A stretch of DNA of 64,000 nt, taken from NCBI GenBank assembly GCA_037013495.1, contig CM072807.1:9737001-9801000 (forward strand). Reading direction: 5' to 3'. The notes below the pieces were generated by a model, which did not search any database, had not been told where the DNA came from, and saw only the letters and a program-made list of their open reading frames with translations. Below, piece after piece: positions 12,306 to 25,099 of this stretch (position 1 is its first letter; each line of letters opens with the position of its first letter). This stretch comes from Hippophae tibetana. Lineage: Eukaryota > Streptophyta > Magnoliopsida > Rosales > Elaeagnaceae. Made by a program: the position numbers and the translations under genes.

Positions 12306-12775
12306 AGCTCTACTACCTCTTTGATTTTCATTTTTTTTTTTTTTGTAAAAATTGATTGTGTTTTAGAATTATATTTTATTCAAATTGATTTAATTATAAT
12401 GTGATGAATTTTGGTATATTTATTTTATTAGAAGTTGAAAGTAGAAATATCTTATAATATTATTATTTATTTTATCATTTTAATTATTGAATGTTCAATT
12501 ATGTTAAATTTTATATTAATTTAATATAACTTTACTTTAATTAGGTCTATTACTTTTTTCATTTTCAATTTTTTTTGTTTTTTTTTGTTTTGTAAAAATT
12601 GATTGTGTTTTTAAAACTTATATATTATTCAAATTGATTTAATTGTAATGTGATGAATTTTGGTGTATTTCTTTGAAAGTTGAAATCTAGTATAATAGTT
12701 TAGTTTATTTTATAGTTTTAATCATTGAATGATAAATTAAGTTAAATTTTATGTTTAATTAATTGTAATATTTTA
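12306..12775. repeat. Two tandem copies of a ~235 bp unit
   Basis: Copy A spans about 12306-12540 and copy B about 12541-12775. Both contain a T-run, then GTAAAAATTGATTGTGTTTT, TTCAAATTGATTTAATT, AATGTGATGAATTTTGG, a diverged middle, and AAGTTAAATTTTAT or an equivalent, in the same order. Copies differ by substitutions and short indels, so the duplication is old. It is non-coding. Confidence 0.85.
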
Positions 12776-15179
12776 ATTATATTCTTAAAAAAGTTGGAAA
12801 CTAAAGGACAATTAGTTGTTACTTTTTTAAAGTTTCCAGAGCAATCTGCTTTTGTTGTTGGATGAGAGATTATTTCCTTCTATTCTCTTATTGATTAGAT
12901 TTTATTTTCATTGTTTTATATAAAAAATATATAAATTTATATTTTTTTACGGTAGATCTTATTCTACGTGATTTTTTTGTGTTTATATATTAATTTAAGA
13001 TAATTTAATTATATTTATATTTTTTTACTTATATTTTGTCAAAAATTTACTCTTTTATTTAAAAATGTTATGTTTAAGATCTTATAAGTTACGAGATGAT
13101 AATATAAAATTTTATTTGTTTCTTATATTAATTAAAATAATTAAATTGAGTTATTAATGTATCTTAATGGATTAATTTTGATATAGATTATATGTTTATA
13201 TTTATTAATGAATTTTATTTTATTTATTAAAAACCCTATATTTTCTAGGGATTCTTTGTTTTTTTGTGCTTCAAATCGTACGCCTTAATTTCCTTGGGTC
13301 TTATCTAATGAGCGCCTGAGATTTCTACCCGTGTTCAGTTAAATTTGGGAGAAATTCCAAACCATAAAGTTAGAAGCATAAATAGTTGGCAATTTTTAAT
13401 ACGTAGATAGAAATTAAATTGAGTTTTATATTTTATAAATTTAAATATTTTAGTTTTATTTTTAAAATTACAAAAACAAAACTTACGTTAAATCGTGTTC
13501 AGTTAAATATATATATTTCTAATATATATATATATATATTTAATTTTATAATTTTATAAATTCATAGTGAACATAATATATATTTATATGTTTATATAAT
13601 TATTTAATTTTAATTAAATTTTTATATCAATTGAAAAATAAAAATAACTTATTTATGTTATTTTTAAAAAAAATACTATAACTAATAAAAATCTAAAATT
13701 ATTTTTTAGTTTCAAATTCTTAATAATAAATTGCAAACCTCTAACCTTTAATTGACGTAGTAAGATTCTTAAATATTATCTAACTCATGTTTTATATTTC
13801 GGTTATAATTTTTAATTTAACAATATAATATATATTTTTAATAAATAAAATATCATATTTATATTTAACAATAAAAATAATATATTTAATAATTAAATGA
13901 TATAATTTAAAAAATTAAATATATATATTAACTGAACACTTACATTTTGCTATCAAATCTATTAATAAAAAAATTATTAACAATTCAATTTATTTATTTT
14001 TAAATACAAATTCTAATTAATAATCTATATATTTTTAGTATTTATTCATATTAGTGATGATCTCCAACTTCAATCTTAATATTTTAAAATAAATTCTGTC
14101 AAAACAAAATGGCGGCTACCTTATTTCCGACATGAAAAACAAACGTGGATATAGCCGTTGATGATGTGATTCTTGTTTCTTATGCTATTTTCCTTTTTCT
14201 TTAAGGGGGGATAGGTTAGATGTCTAGTTACGTACCATCTATGCCATATCCAACTTTTAATTTTTTTTTTAAATATTACTTTTTTTAAAAAAAATTGAAA
14301 TTAAAAATTCAACTTTAAAGTTAAGTAATTAAAAATTAATAATTAAAAAAGTTGTAAAATATTGTAACATATTAGGTGGTGATAAAGTTAATATGTGAAA
14401 TGAATGAACAATAAAGCAACTATGAGTGACAAATAATTAGATTGATAAAAAGCATTTTCTTTTTTAATAAATTGACTTATTTACTTTGTTAACCGACTTA
14501 GTTGTTTTACTTATACATCTATATATGCTTTTAAAATGCAAGAGTTAATTTTAATTTTAAAAAAAATTTGTATAGATAAACTCTAAATCTTTAGTTTTGA
14601 TTGTTAAAAATTTACTAATATGTTTGAATTTAAAAAAATGATATACAAATTAGTGATTTAAAATTTAAAATTTTGGTACTTATAAAATTTTTAGGATATA
14701 TCATTTAAAAGTTTAATAATTTATGTATTTTAAGAATTAAATCATATAATTTAAAAAATATAAGGACATGGTTCAATTTTTAATATCATTTAATATAGAA
14801 ACGTGTAATTTAATATAATTCAATGGAAAAAAGTGTGAGAGGTATCATGGTTCCATTTTGATGTAAAATTGGTTAATTTAGTTTGTTATTCTTAAATCAT
14901 GTACTATAACTTTTGTTTTTTTGTAAAAAATAAGTATATTTAGTCCCATAATTATTAAAAATGAGTACTTTAATTTCATAGTTACTTGAAATCATGCACC
15001 TTACTTCAAACACTAGAGTACAATGTTTACACTAAAATACTTTATTTTTATAAACTTGGGAACTAATTGAACTACTTATAAATTATAGGATTAAATTAAT
15101 CAATTTAAGATAATAATAATAATACCCTAGAATCTTTATCTATAAAAAAAAAATAGTTGAGTAAAAGACTATCAACACA
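12776..15179. other. AT-rich intergenic DNA
   Basis: No coding sequence recognised. A short higher-GC stretch near 13245-13345 (with CTTCAAATCGTACGCC and GAGCGCCTGAG) stands out but has no supported open frame. Confidence 0.6.
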
Positions 15180-15560
15180 CCCTCCTTACTATTGTTGTTT
15201 TGAGAGTCACTAATTATCTCTCAACTTTAGGGTTTCAAATCTATCGTGCCTCCATTGCATCATGCATTTACACTCCACATTAGCCAGCTATTTTCATCGT
15301 TTCCTCTCTCTTGGCTTTGGTTCTAATGTTCGTTTTCAGTTTAAATAAAACTCGTTTTATCTCAACCGCCTTGCTATACTCCTATGCCTGCTGAACCGCA
15401 CCATGCGTTTTGCGATCCACCATGGTAGGCTTCCTTCGTGATAGTGGTGGCTTGCTCCTTGACACTGGTCTTCTCTACTCTACTTATTCTGTTTGTCTAC
15501 TCATATTTACTCATCGATATCTCTAAGGTTATGTGCCTCAAAGCTGTTGAGGTTGGCTGT
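15180..15560. other. Higher-GC island of unknown nature
   Basis: About 380 bp of mixed base composition inside very AT-rich DNA, containing CACCATGGTAGGCTTCC at 15419-15435. The longest plus-strand frame from that ATG (15423) is 34 codons and unlike any known protein. Neither strand gives a recognised domain. It could be an exon fragment or a transposon relic. Confidence 0.35.
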
Positions 15561-17689
15561 TTTTGGTTAATATGTTGCTATAGTCTATTTAAATAGTATA
15601 TTTTTAGTGTTTTTATCTAACAATTTTAGCTTTTCAAAAACTTATATGTATTTTGATTTTTTTGTTAAAAATAGATTATTTGTTGTTTTACTTATCGTTC
15701 GCGGTTAAAATATTTTTTAAACGTCTCTAAAATAATTTTTAATCTATTTTATGAATCATTACAATCAATTTTTATTATTTATTATTATCAAAAAATTATT
15801 GTTTCGTTACTACAATCAAACATTAAGGTGAATTGTAATATAAAGTTTTTATTGAATGCTTATGTATATTCACTCATAAGTATTTTGGTATACAATAGAT
15901 TATTAATTAATCTTAAATTTATATTTAAATATGTAATGTGTTTAGTAATTTGTATATTATTTTAGATTTAGATTTAGGTTTAAATTTTATCTCTTATTTA
16001 CTTTTTATATTAAAAAAAGAGAGGATAAGAGACTACTCGTATTTATTTTGTTGATTTGATTCAGAGGCAGTCGGTCATTGTTTTGTATTACATTTAAAAA
16101 ATTTAATTATTATTTTTTACTTGAAATTGTAACAATTAACTTAAACCCGTTATTTTAATATTATATTTATTTCGTAGAATAAAAATACAATAAAAATAAA
16201 TATAAATAAAATTTAATGAAAATAATATTATTAATTATTATTATCTTTATTTAAACAACATAATCAAAATAATTATATATTAAATAAAATTTATAAAATT
16301 ATAAATAAAATTAAATTAAAAAATAAGAGATTTTTTAATGTTAAATAAGATAAAATAAAATAAAAATAAATAATTATATAGATGTATGAAAATAAAACAT
16401 TTCATTATATTTATAAATAAGGTGGGATGAATGGATATTTTTATTGTTGTTAGGATGTAAACATTACATTCCATGGTTTGAAAAATATATGAATATTTTA
16501 TATCATTAATATTATTATTTATATTAATGTCAATTAAATATAATCTAAGAGATATCTCTAAAATTTATAACTTTTTAAACTTTAAAGTTAATATTTACAG
16601 GTGTCATATAATTATTAATTGAATGCAAATTTAAATGGGTATTTATCACTTTCAATCGTTAAATTGTTTTTTAATCATAGGTATTGTCACCATCTGATCC
16701 CAAAATAATTCTAGAGTTTAGATGCCATTAAAAGGGTAGAAAGTAGGATACATGTGCTTCAAAAGCATGTGAGTAATACTTTCATTCTTTCGCAAAGCAA
16801 AAAAAAGTATGAAATAGGAAAAGAATATTATTTTAAACTATCTAGTAATTAGGGTTCTAAAGCAGATGGAATCTCCTAATTTTAATTAATTTATAATCTA
16901 ATAGGTTGTATAAATTTTATAATATGTAATTGATTCACCTGTTATAATCGTCTAATCTATTTTAATATATAATATTTTTATAAGTAATTAATTTTTATAT
17001 AATATGATATATTATATTTGAATAAATCTGTATTTAAACAATAGAGTTGTTAATTAATTTAAAAAAACTAATAATTTTGAAAAAAATAGATATATAAATA
17101 GTAAAAACGATTAATCTAATAATTTCAAACAATATGTTAAAAATTAAAAATAATAGACATATTTTATTATTTTGTGTGTAATTAAATATAAATTTTAATT
17201 GAGTATATTAAAATTATTAAAAGACTTATAAAATCTATAAAAATATAAAAAATATTATATTTGAAAATAATAATCGTTATCTTATTCACATATGAACCAC
17301 TTTTTTAAAAATATTCATTATTCTTAAAATACAAACTAATTTGACACATTTATTGGATAAATAGATATTTTAAAATATAACATTGATAATTAGTTATATA
17401 AACATATAATTATAATAAAATTAAATTAAATGATCTCATGGCTACTAAAGATAGTCATATAAAAGCGTATTGGCGTATACAATATCTATACTGTATTTCA
17501 ATAAGACAAAATAACAGAAGTGCATGGGACAGAACAGAGTGTCGTTGGTGGGTATAAATTGAACTAAGACAAATTAAAGGGCGTTGTTTTCTATTAAAAA
17601 ACAGAAACTTGTTCAGGAGTTCATTTCGTGTAGATCTTAAGTATAGTTTATTACAATTGTTTAAAAAATGTATTAAAATAAAGATAAAG

Positions 17690-17960
17690 TTAAAATTTTA
17701 ATCAATTTTTTTTTGTTAAAATATAACAAAATATCAGATATAATATATACATGTTTATATTTTCCAATAAACGTATATTTAATAAAATAATTTTTAATTA
17801 AAAAATTACTCAAATTTTTAATAAATCTTTTGATAAAATTTAAAATAAATTTTCATAGTTTAATGAGTAATTTTTTAATTAAATATCAATTATTATTATT
17901 ATTATATATATATATATAGAAAAATATAAATATATACCTATGTTATTTTATTATATTTAA
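17690..17960. repeat. Dispersed repeat B, copy 1
   Basis: Shares an ordered series with 20575-20760: a lead-in with AAATATAAC and AAAATA, then AATAATTTTTAATTAAAAAA, then AAATCTTTTGAT and AAATTTAAA. Both copies run in the same orientation. It resembles an old non-coding mobile element, but no termini or target duplications were identified. Confidence 0.55.
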
Positions 17961-20574
17961 CAAAAAAAATTGACAAAAAAATTGACTTAAATTATAACTT
18001 TTTACGAATAAAAAGATTTAGAAATATTTTTTATAAACAAACAAATTCATTATTTTAACACTTCACCCTAAAAATAAAATTAAGGTTTGTTGCAAGGGGA
18101 CGGGTTATACAGAGCACATTATCCTTTCGTTTAGAATAAAGCATCACTTTCTTATTAAAACAAAAGTCGGTATAACGACTTGATTCTTTACGGGTGCAAT
18201 GAGATATTTCAATTTTTTTTAACTCTTAAATTTAATTCATATATTATTAATTTAAAAATTAAAAATTATTTTATATTAATAAATTCAATTCACTAATATA
18301 AAAATAGAACATAAAAATTTAAAAATGATCGAGCATGAAAGTAGATAATCTTGATGCTTAATTTCCTGATACTAACCCAAGTTACATGACATGTAAAATA
18401 GATAGAGCTAATTCTGTGGGTTACTTAGTTTTAGTCCTACAATAATTATTTTTTAAAAAAAAAAGGATTTTCTTTTTAAAGAAGGTTTAGGGGTTACTAA
18501 TTACACAAATTATAATGTATATGAATTGCCAAAAACATAATTACTCTATTCTTAATTCAAGTTCGAATATTACGTGTCTAATTTTTACTTATTTAATAAA
18601 AGATGTAATTTTAGTGTACACTTTTAAAAAGAAAACTTACTTAAAATATAATTTTTTTAATGGAGAAAAATATAGTAGTAAAAAAATTGAAAATGTAAAA
18701 AATATGTCTTTTGTTAATAATAGAAAACACACCGATCACCCCTATTCACATATAGGTTGCAACATTAAAGCTTTAGGCTTAATAAATTATTATACGATTA
18801 TTAACTAGATTTAAAAAAATATATTATTTTTATTAAATAAAAAAATATTAAACGAATAGGATTTTAAGTTGAATTTAAAATAATAGGATGATGAAAAACA
18901 ATCTACTTAAAATATTAATTAGATTAGTAAGGAATTAAATATATAATATTTTATTTTTGGATATGAAAGACGGAACACGTTTAAAAAAAAGTTTATTTTT
19001 ATTATTCAAAGAATGAATGGATTAAATGAGGAGAAGAAAGATGTACCTTGATACGAGAAGATTTATAAATTAAACCTTTTCATGTTTAGTAAGGTATGAA
19101 ATGTTAATTTTAATTTTAGTATTAATTATATAATAATAATATTATTAATATTAAATAAATTTATTTATGGTAATAATAATTTACATATTATCCCATATAA
19201 TCCTTTTGTTTCAAATAATCGAATTCATGCACCCAAATTAAAATAGTTGTTTTCAGCTTTGGACGTTATAACACATAATTGTGTTCTGATTCCTTTCCCT
19301 TTTATCTTCGGCTCTAGCTTTACATGTTCTTCTTCACGTTGTGTTATTTCTCTGATCCCATAATATGGACAATATATGTGCCGGAATGGAAAGAATGTTG
19401 CTTTATTATTCTCTCCGGTTTACCCCTTTTTTACACTAGAAATTATTAATTGTTTACGTATCATGTTATAATATTATATATCGATGAAATTTAATATTAA
19501 TAAAAAAAATTCAATTAGAAGTGATAGAAAAACAAAATCTGATTAATGTAAAATATATTTTAAAAACAAAAAATAATACATCTTTTCACCCTAGTCATTT
19601 TTAGTTTTTTTTTTCTTCCTCTCTTCTTTTCTTTAGTTCTTCAACGGACTTCATTCGTTTTGTTCAGTTGTTGCATCTTGTATGTTATCGTAATGCAATG
19701 ATTAGAGATGGAACTAGAAATTCTAATGTGAAGGTGCAAGTTAACAAATTTATTCCTATTTACATGTATATTTATTTGATAATTAGGGGTTATTCATACA
19801 ACATATTTGTGTTGTTTTTAAATTCTAGTTATTATTAAATTTAAAAAAAATTAAAAATATTTTTTTATATTTATTTAATAACAATTAAAATTTATTAAGT
19901 ATATTTTTGATAATTTTTAAAATTAATAATAAATATGTTGTTAAAATAACAAAATGGGATGTAGTAATAACTATTCCCTGACAATTATAATTATTAATAT
20001 GGGTGGATATGATCTGATCTAGTTTTAATTTTATAAAATATAAATAAATCCGATCCAATTATTCATACTATCAAATTAGATCGGATTGGAACATTAAAAT
20101 CAATTTGGTGTAGTTATAACCGTTTAGAATATGCATACTAAAATATATATTAAAAATATTTTATATTATCATAAAACAAACAATACCTTCTTAATTTTAA
20201 CATATTATTAATCTTTTTTACTTTAGTTCAAAACATGTTAATCCAACAATAATAACATTTTTGTTATTCTTAAGTTAAAACAATAAAATAAATTGTTATT
20301 CTTAAATATTAAAATTGGGAACATTAAATTGAATAATAATATATTTAACCATTAAATTATATACACTATCATATTTATAAAATGTAAATTATATATATAA
20401 TTATGTAAATGATTAGATGAGATGTAAATAATTTAAAAAATTTACAAATTAGATCATCTTAGCTAAAAAATATAAGTTGGCCAATACTCATCCTAGTTCT
20501 TAGTAGTTGTTTTTTTATTTGTTTAGAAATTCTGTTTTAAGTTAATTTGTTTGTAAAAAAGTGTTAGATAAGAA

Positions 20575-20760
20575 TAAAATTAATTTTTTATTAAATATAA
20601 CGAAATAACACATGTAACACATATGTTTTTATTTTTAAATAGACATATATCAAATGAAATAATTTTTAATTAAAAAATTAGTTAAATTGTTTAACAAATC
20701 TTTTGATTAAATTTAAATTTAAATTTTATTATCTAATATGTGAGTTTGGATATTAAATAA
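20575..20760. repeat. Dispersed repeat B, copy 2
   Basis: Matches 17690-17960 across the AATAATTTTTAATTAAAAAA core and the AAATCTTTTGAT segment, with substitutions. The copies are about 2.9 kb apart in the same orientation. Confidence 0.5.
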
Positions 20761-21259
20761 TGAAAAATTTGTTTAATTTTTATTATTCTATTATATTTAT
20801 GAAAAATTAGATGAATAATAATCGATACTTTTTTATAAATAAAGATATTTGTATGACATATTTTTTTACAAATAAAATAATTTAACAATATGTTTTTAAA
20901 ATAAATGAAAGATAAATAAACTGGTTCCGGTGGGCTGTAATAACGCTAAGAAGGTATATAAGTGTTGAGAATTTTTATTTTACCTCAGTATTTAGTTTCC
21001 AGTGTTGCCATATTTTTTCTTCTTTTAGTTGTATATTTAATTTTGTCAAAAGTATCTTTTACGTTTTTTGCGAGATTATTACGTGTTAAAATATTTTATT
21101 TTGTTTATCTAAATGCATGAGGCTTATTATATTATTTTTTTATATTGTTATTTTCTTTAAGCTATTTTCAAAATATATTTAAGATAAACAATTTTAGATA
21201 AAAATATAAATAACTATAATTTATAAAATTATTAATATTTCTTTATTAGAATAGTAAAC

Positions 21260-21828
21260 ATTCATTAACAATCAAGAATGAATTACATCAATTTGAAACA
21301 CCTTTTAAAACATACATGAAAAATTTGGTTCCCAATACATGTAAAAGTAAATTTGGCAGTCACATGAGCTGTTTTATTTGCTTCTCTTGATCCAAATTAG
21401 ATTTTATTCTGATTTCCTGTTATATATTTTCTTATCTCGTCTATTAAACTTACTTCAGCTTCAAAACATTCTCTATCTCTATCAATTAATACCTCAGCTT
21501 GCTTTAAATTTGTCAAAAAAATAACATCAATCCAACCCCTATTTTTAAGCCAATTTCCCTGCAATTAGGATGGCATGAAGCTCTGCATGCAAGGAAGAAA
21601 CAATCCCAAACTTTGGCATCGCAGCAGCCATAATCACCATTCCTTCGTGATTTCTCAAACAATTCCTAAACCAAATGTACCTTTATTTGGTCACAAAGAG
21701 CAGCATCAATATTAATTTTTATAATCCCCTCGCCTAATTTCTCTCACCTTTTTTTGCTCTGGTCTGTCATTGCTAATAACCAAATCTGGGAAAAGATTGC
21801 TCTCTTCTCGTAACAATTTTTAACTTAA
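21260..21828 (-). pseudogene. LINE RNase H-like (RVT_3) domain remnant
   Basis: The minus strand reads INIDAALCDQ (start of the RNase H fold), then AAAMPKFGIVSSLHAELHAIL with the conserved Glu of the AELxAI motif, then a stretch where a Ser/Asp-containing motif is usual, and finally REANKTAHVTAKF, which corresponds to the C-terminal RExNxxAHxLAK signature. Several frame breaks are present. This is the last domain of the LINE ORF2. Confidence 0.75.
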
Positions 21829-22371
21829 TGTTGTAACAATGGATTTGTTAATCAAAATAGAAGGTGATTAATTTAAAAAAAATTATAGAACGTGATTTCT
21901 CATGTTGTTAAAGATTGAGGTACCTAATCTTATTTGAACGAATAATTAGAAAATTAGGTAGTCTAATTTGAATGAATAAAAAAATATTTGATATATGAAA
22001 TGAGAACTTGAATTCTATAAATATGGTTTCATTTCTTCGTTGTTAATCATCTCTAAAAAATAGAGAAAAAATTGTATGAAAAGTTTTTGACCAAGAGAAT
22101 TTTTGTCTCTTGGACTTGTAATTATTATTTTTTTGTGTAAGAAAATTATTAAGAGTGTGGTTCTATCAATTTTTCACATAATGAATTTTTTTCTCTCATT
22201 GTTTTGTGACAATAAAAATGATTTTTCTCTAATTTAATATTTTTACTGTAATTCTTGTATTGTGTATTTTTTATTTATCTGTTATTTAATATTCTGATAA
22301 AGAGGATATTGTGAGTAAAAATTTGTAATTATAACATTTTATTCAAATTTCTTAACACATAGTTAACAACA
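21829..22371 (+). mobile_element. LTR-like segment inside LINE
   Basis: The segment starts TGTTGTAAC and ends GTTAACAACA, giving 6-bp inverted ends TGTTGT/ACAACA. It contains a TATA-like CTATAAATATGG at about 22016-22027 and has no LINE similarity. It lies between the LINE RNase H remnant and the CACTA element. A matching target duplication was not found (CTTAA on the left, TATAG on the right once the CACTA is removed), so solo LTR is only a likely interpretation. Confidence 0.45.
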
Positions 22372-22372
22372 T

Positions 22373-23345
22373 CACTACTACAAAACTGGGTATATAAGTC
22401 GGGTTTTAACCGACTTTAAACTAATTTAAAGTCGGTTCGCTGAACCGACTTTAAATTAAATGACTTAAAGTGTAAAGTCGGTTCAAGGTGTGAACCGACT
22501 TTACGTTTAAAGTCGGTTCACGGGATGAACCGACTTTACGTTTAAAGTCGGTTCACGCGATGAACCGACTTTACGTTTAAAGTCGGTTCACGCGGTGAAC
22601 CGACTTTAACTTTTTTTTTTTTTTTTTTAATTTATTCATATTCAACCTGTATTCGAGCAGAAAAAAAATCAATATCAGTTTAACAAATATTTCAAATAAT
22701 ACAAATATTTGAAAAATAAAATATTAATTAATAACAGAAAAATTACCATGGTTTTGTTCTATTTTATTCAAGATCGTCATATTCTTCTCCTTATGTTATA
22801 ATAGAAACCTACATATATAATACAACAATCTATACATATAAATAATAACACATAATAACAGGAAAAAAATATGAATAATAGGGGATCTAAAAGATTAGTT
22901 AGAGAGGAAGAAAACTCACTAAACGATGTTGGAAATGGTAGTCGTAGGTGGCCGAAAAATGAGAAAGAGTGGAGGAGAAATGGAGGAGAAGGTTTTCGAT
23001 TTTTTAGAGTTCTGGAACGCTGAAAATAGTTTCTGTCTGGGAAGAAAGAAGAGAAAATATTTATCCACGTGTATAGCGTCGGTTGACGTGTCGAACCGAC
23101 GCTATGTTACGTGGATAGCGTCGGTTCCAGGTGTCAACCGACGCTATCCACGTAGGATAGCGTCGGTTCTAGGTGTCAACCGACGCTACGCCCACGCATA
23201 GCGTCGGTTTGACACATCAACCGACGCTACGTCCTACGTGGATAGCGTCGGTTCGACATCGAACCGACTTTAAACTAATTTAAAGTCGGTTTTTAGAAAA
23301 AACCGACTTTACGTATCGACTTATATACCCAGTTTTGTAGTAGTG
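22373..23345. mobile_element. Complete non-autonomous CACTA (En/Spm-type) transposon
   Basis: Both ends carry the same 29-bp terminal inverted repeat beginning CACTACTACAAAACTGGG. The element is flanked by the 3-bp direct repeat CAT (22370-22372 and 23346-23348), as expected for CACTA transposons. Left subterminal DNA (about 22405-22610) holds palindromic units built from AAAGTCGGTT and AACCGACTTT; right subterminal DNA (about 23075-23310) holds units built from AGCGTCGGTT and AACCGACGCT. It is 973 bp long with no transposase, so it would depend on enzyme in trans. A 91-codon frame at 22926-23201 runs into the right repeats and is judged non-coding. Confidence 0.93.
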
Positions 23346-23364
23346 CATATAGACCCATTCCATT

Positions 23365-24640
23365 GTGTTACTATTGTGTGTAACCCATCCTTGTCTTTCT
23401 TCTCATGCATTGTTTCATTCCTTTTATGGCATATCGTCCGAGCTAAATAATCAAAAAAGACATAACTCATTCTTTTTAGGAGTTTTTCAAACACTATTTA
23501 ACAAATTCGTAAATAACATAAGTGAATTATTTAACAAACTACTAAATTCAGTAACCTTTCATACCTCTCGTGCAGCCTTACAATACCACAAAACACACAT
23601 TACATCTTCTCCCATCCTGTTGCATCTCAAACATGAGGAAAATTGCAGTACTTTCTTTTGACAAAGTCTTTTTTGAGTAGGCAATATATTATTACAAGCT
23701 CGCCAAAAGAAGACCTTCACTTTGTTAGGAACGTTCAAAGGCCAAATTCTTATATATCATGGCCACCATTGTTACTTTAGTCGATTACTACATTCAGCAC
23801 CAAAATTACCCTTAAGCTGCATTTTTATCAATTCCTCTGCTAACAAATAACAAGACTTGACAGAGAAAAAATCATTGTAATTATATGCCCAAATCAATTT
23901 GTCTTCATGCAAAAAACCACATAAAGGCAATGATAGAGTCACATCAGCTTAATGCTCTAAAAAATCCTCTCTAATTAAACTTTCTTTTCAAAAATCTGCA
24001 TCATTAATTAAATTAGTAACAAACACATTTGCAGGCAGTTTTGGAGGGAAAACAACTATATATGAAACTATATGAAGTTGGCAATCAATTGTCTTCATAG
24101 ACACACCAAAGACGTACTCAGGTTTATTCAACACTCTCCAGTGGATGAAGATTCTTAAAATCAAGTCCACCTAATGTCTCAGGTTTGCATAGTTTGTCCC
24201 ATGCCATCCAGTGGATGGATTTTTTCTCAATATCCTCGCCCCGTCAAAACTTTGTCATTAAACTTTGTAATAAATCATTACAACGAAAATTTAAAATAAC
24301 TCATCGTATATGTAAGGATGTATTGAATTACTGTTTTAATACTTTCTTACTAGACTTTGAAAGTGTCTTCTCCTTCCAAGACTTCAGTTTTCTCCACTCT
24401 TTCTTTAATTTAATTGACTAAACATTCTCTTTTTGTTTTTCCCTGAAGTTATAAGCAAACCTAAATATATTTCTTGTGACAATTAACAGTAGGAATACCG
24501 AAAACACTTACAAACTCAACTTTAATTGCAACCATAATATCAGGATTAAAACATATAGCTTACTTTTGTAGATTAGAATCTCCCTTAGTTTCTCGCATGC
24601 ACTGGCTCTCAACTCCATAAAAATGAAGCTATCATATGCT
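23365..24640 (-). pseudogene. LINE reverse transcriptase C-terminus and zf-RVT remnant
   Basis: The minus strand encodes, in broken frames, the RT thumb/connection region (SLMTKFWRGEDIEKKSIHW-like, then WDKLCKPETLGGLDF), followed by LIWAYNYNDFFSVKSCYLL. The zf-RVT block WPLNVPNKVKVFFWRACNN continues to a Cys-rich part CLRCNRMGEDVMCVLWYC. These are landmarks of plant LINE ORF2. It ends at the CACTA insertion at 23345. Confidence 0.8.
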
Positions 24641-25095
24641 AAGAAAATATTTTAGCTACTAAAATTTATTAACTAATTTATATTAATTAAATAATATAAT
24701 TATTTATGTTAATTAAAATAAATAACTATATTTTACCTAGTAAATTATTATTTAATTGATAAAAAATTAATAATCTTAAATAAATTATATAATAATTAAG
24801 AAAAATAATAAGGAATTTTATTAAAAAAAATGTATAATATAAGATTTAAATGTATAGAAAAAAAATTAGACTTTAATAAAATCCTTTATTTTAGTAATAT
24901 GGAAAAACAAAAAGATTGCATTCAAATAAAACCTAGATGCAGGGGTATATATAAAAAATAAAAAAGCAGTTTAATATACGTGGGTTTAAATGATTGGGTG
25001 ATTTGTGTAATTAACATGTCCATAGATTCTTGCATTTAAATTTAATAGCCATAATTTTTATAATAAGTTTAGGAAAAAAAATGTAAAATGTGGAT
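24641..25095. other. AT-rich spacer
   Basis: Nothing coding is recognised; AT-rich spacer between the LINE and the copia gag remnant. Confidence 0.5.
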
Positions 25096-25099
25096 AAAA

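Larger units (their letters stand above)
15561..21259. other. AT-rich intergenic DNA
   Basis: No coding sequence recognised. It contains the two copies of dispersed repeat B given separately, (TA)n at about 17905-17920, and slightly less AT-rich patches near 17470-17640, 18090-18200 and 19240-19430 without supported open frames. Confidence 0.6.
21260..24640 (-). mobile_element. Degenerate LINE (non-LTR retrotransposon), interrupted
   Basis: Read on the minus strand, the order is an RT C-terminal region (24640-24150), a zf-RVT zinc-binding region (about 23900-23365) and an RNase H-like domain (21800-21270), the layout of plant L1-type LINEs. Recognisable pieces include WDKLCKPETLGGLDFKN, IWAYNYNDFFSVKSCYLLA, NVPNKVKVFFWRACNNILPT, IKINIDAALCDQ, SLHAELHAILIA and REANKTAHV. 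Stops and frameshifts are frequent. A CACTA element and an LTR-like segment (21829-23345) separate the zf-RVT part from the RNase H part. The 5' portion (endonuclease, N-terminal RT) is not seen. Confidence 0.8.

Noticed and set aside
18515..18808. 97-codon plus-strand frame in AT-rich DNA
   Set aside because: Lys/Asn/Ile-rich composition expected from AT-rich sequence, no domain, no splice or promoter context.
22926..23201. 91-codon frame inside the CACTA element
   Set aside because: It runs straight into the right subterminal repeats (the repeated RRY peptide is the repeat read in frame). Likely non-coding.
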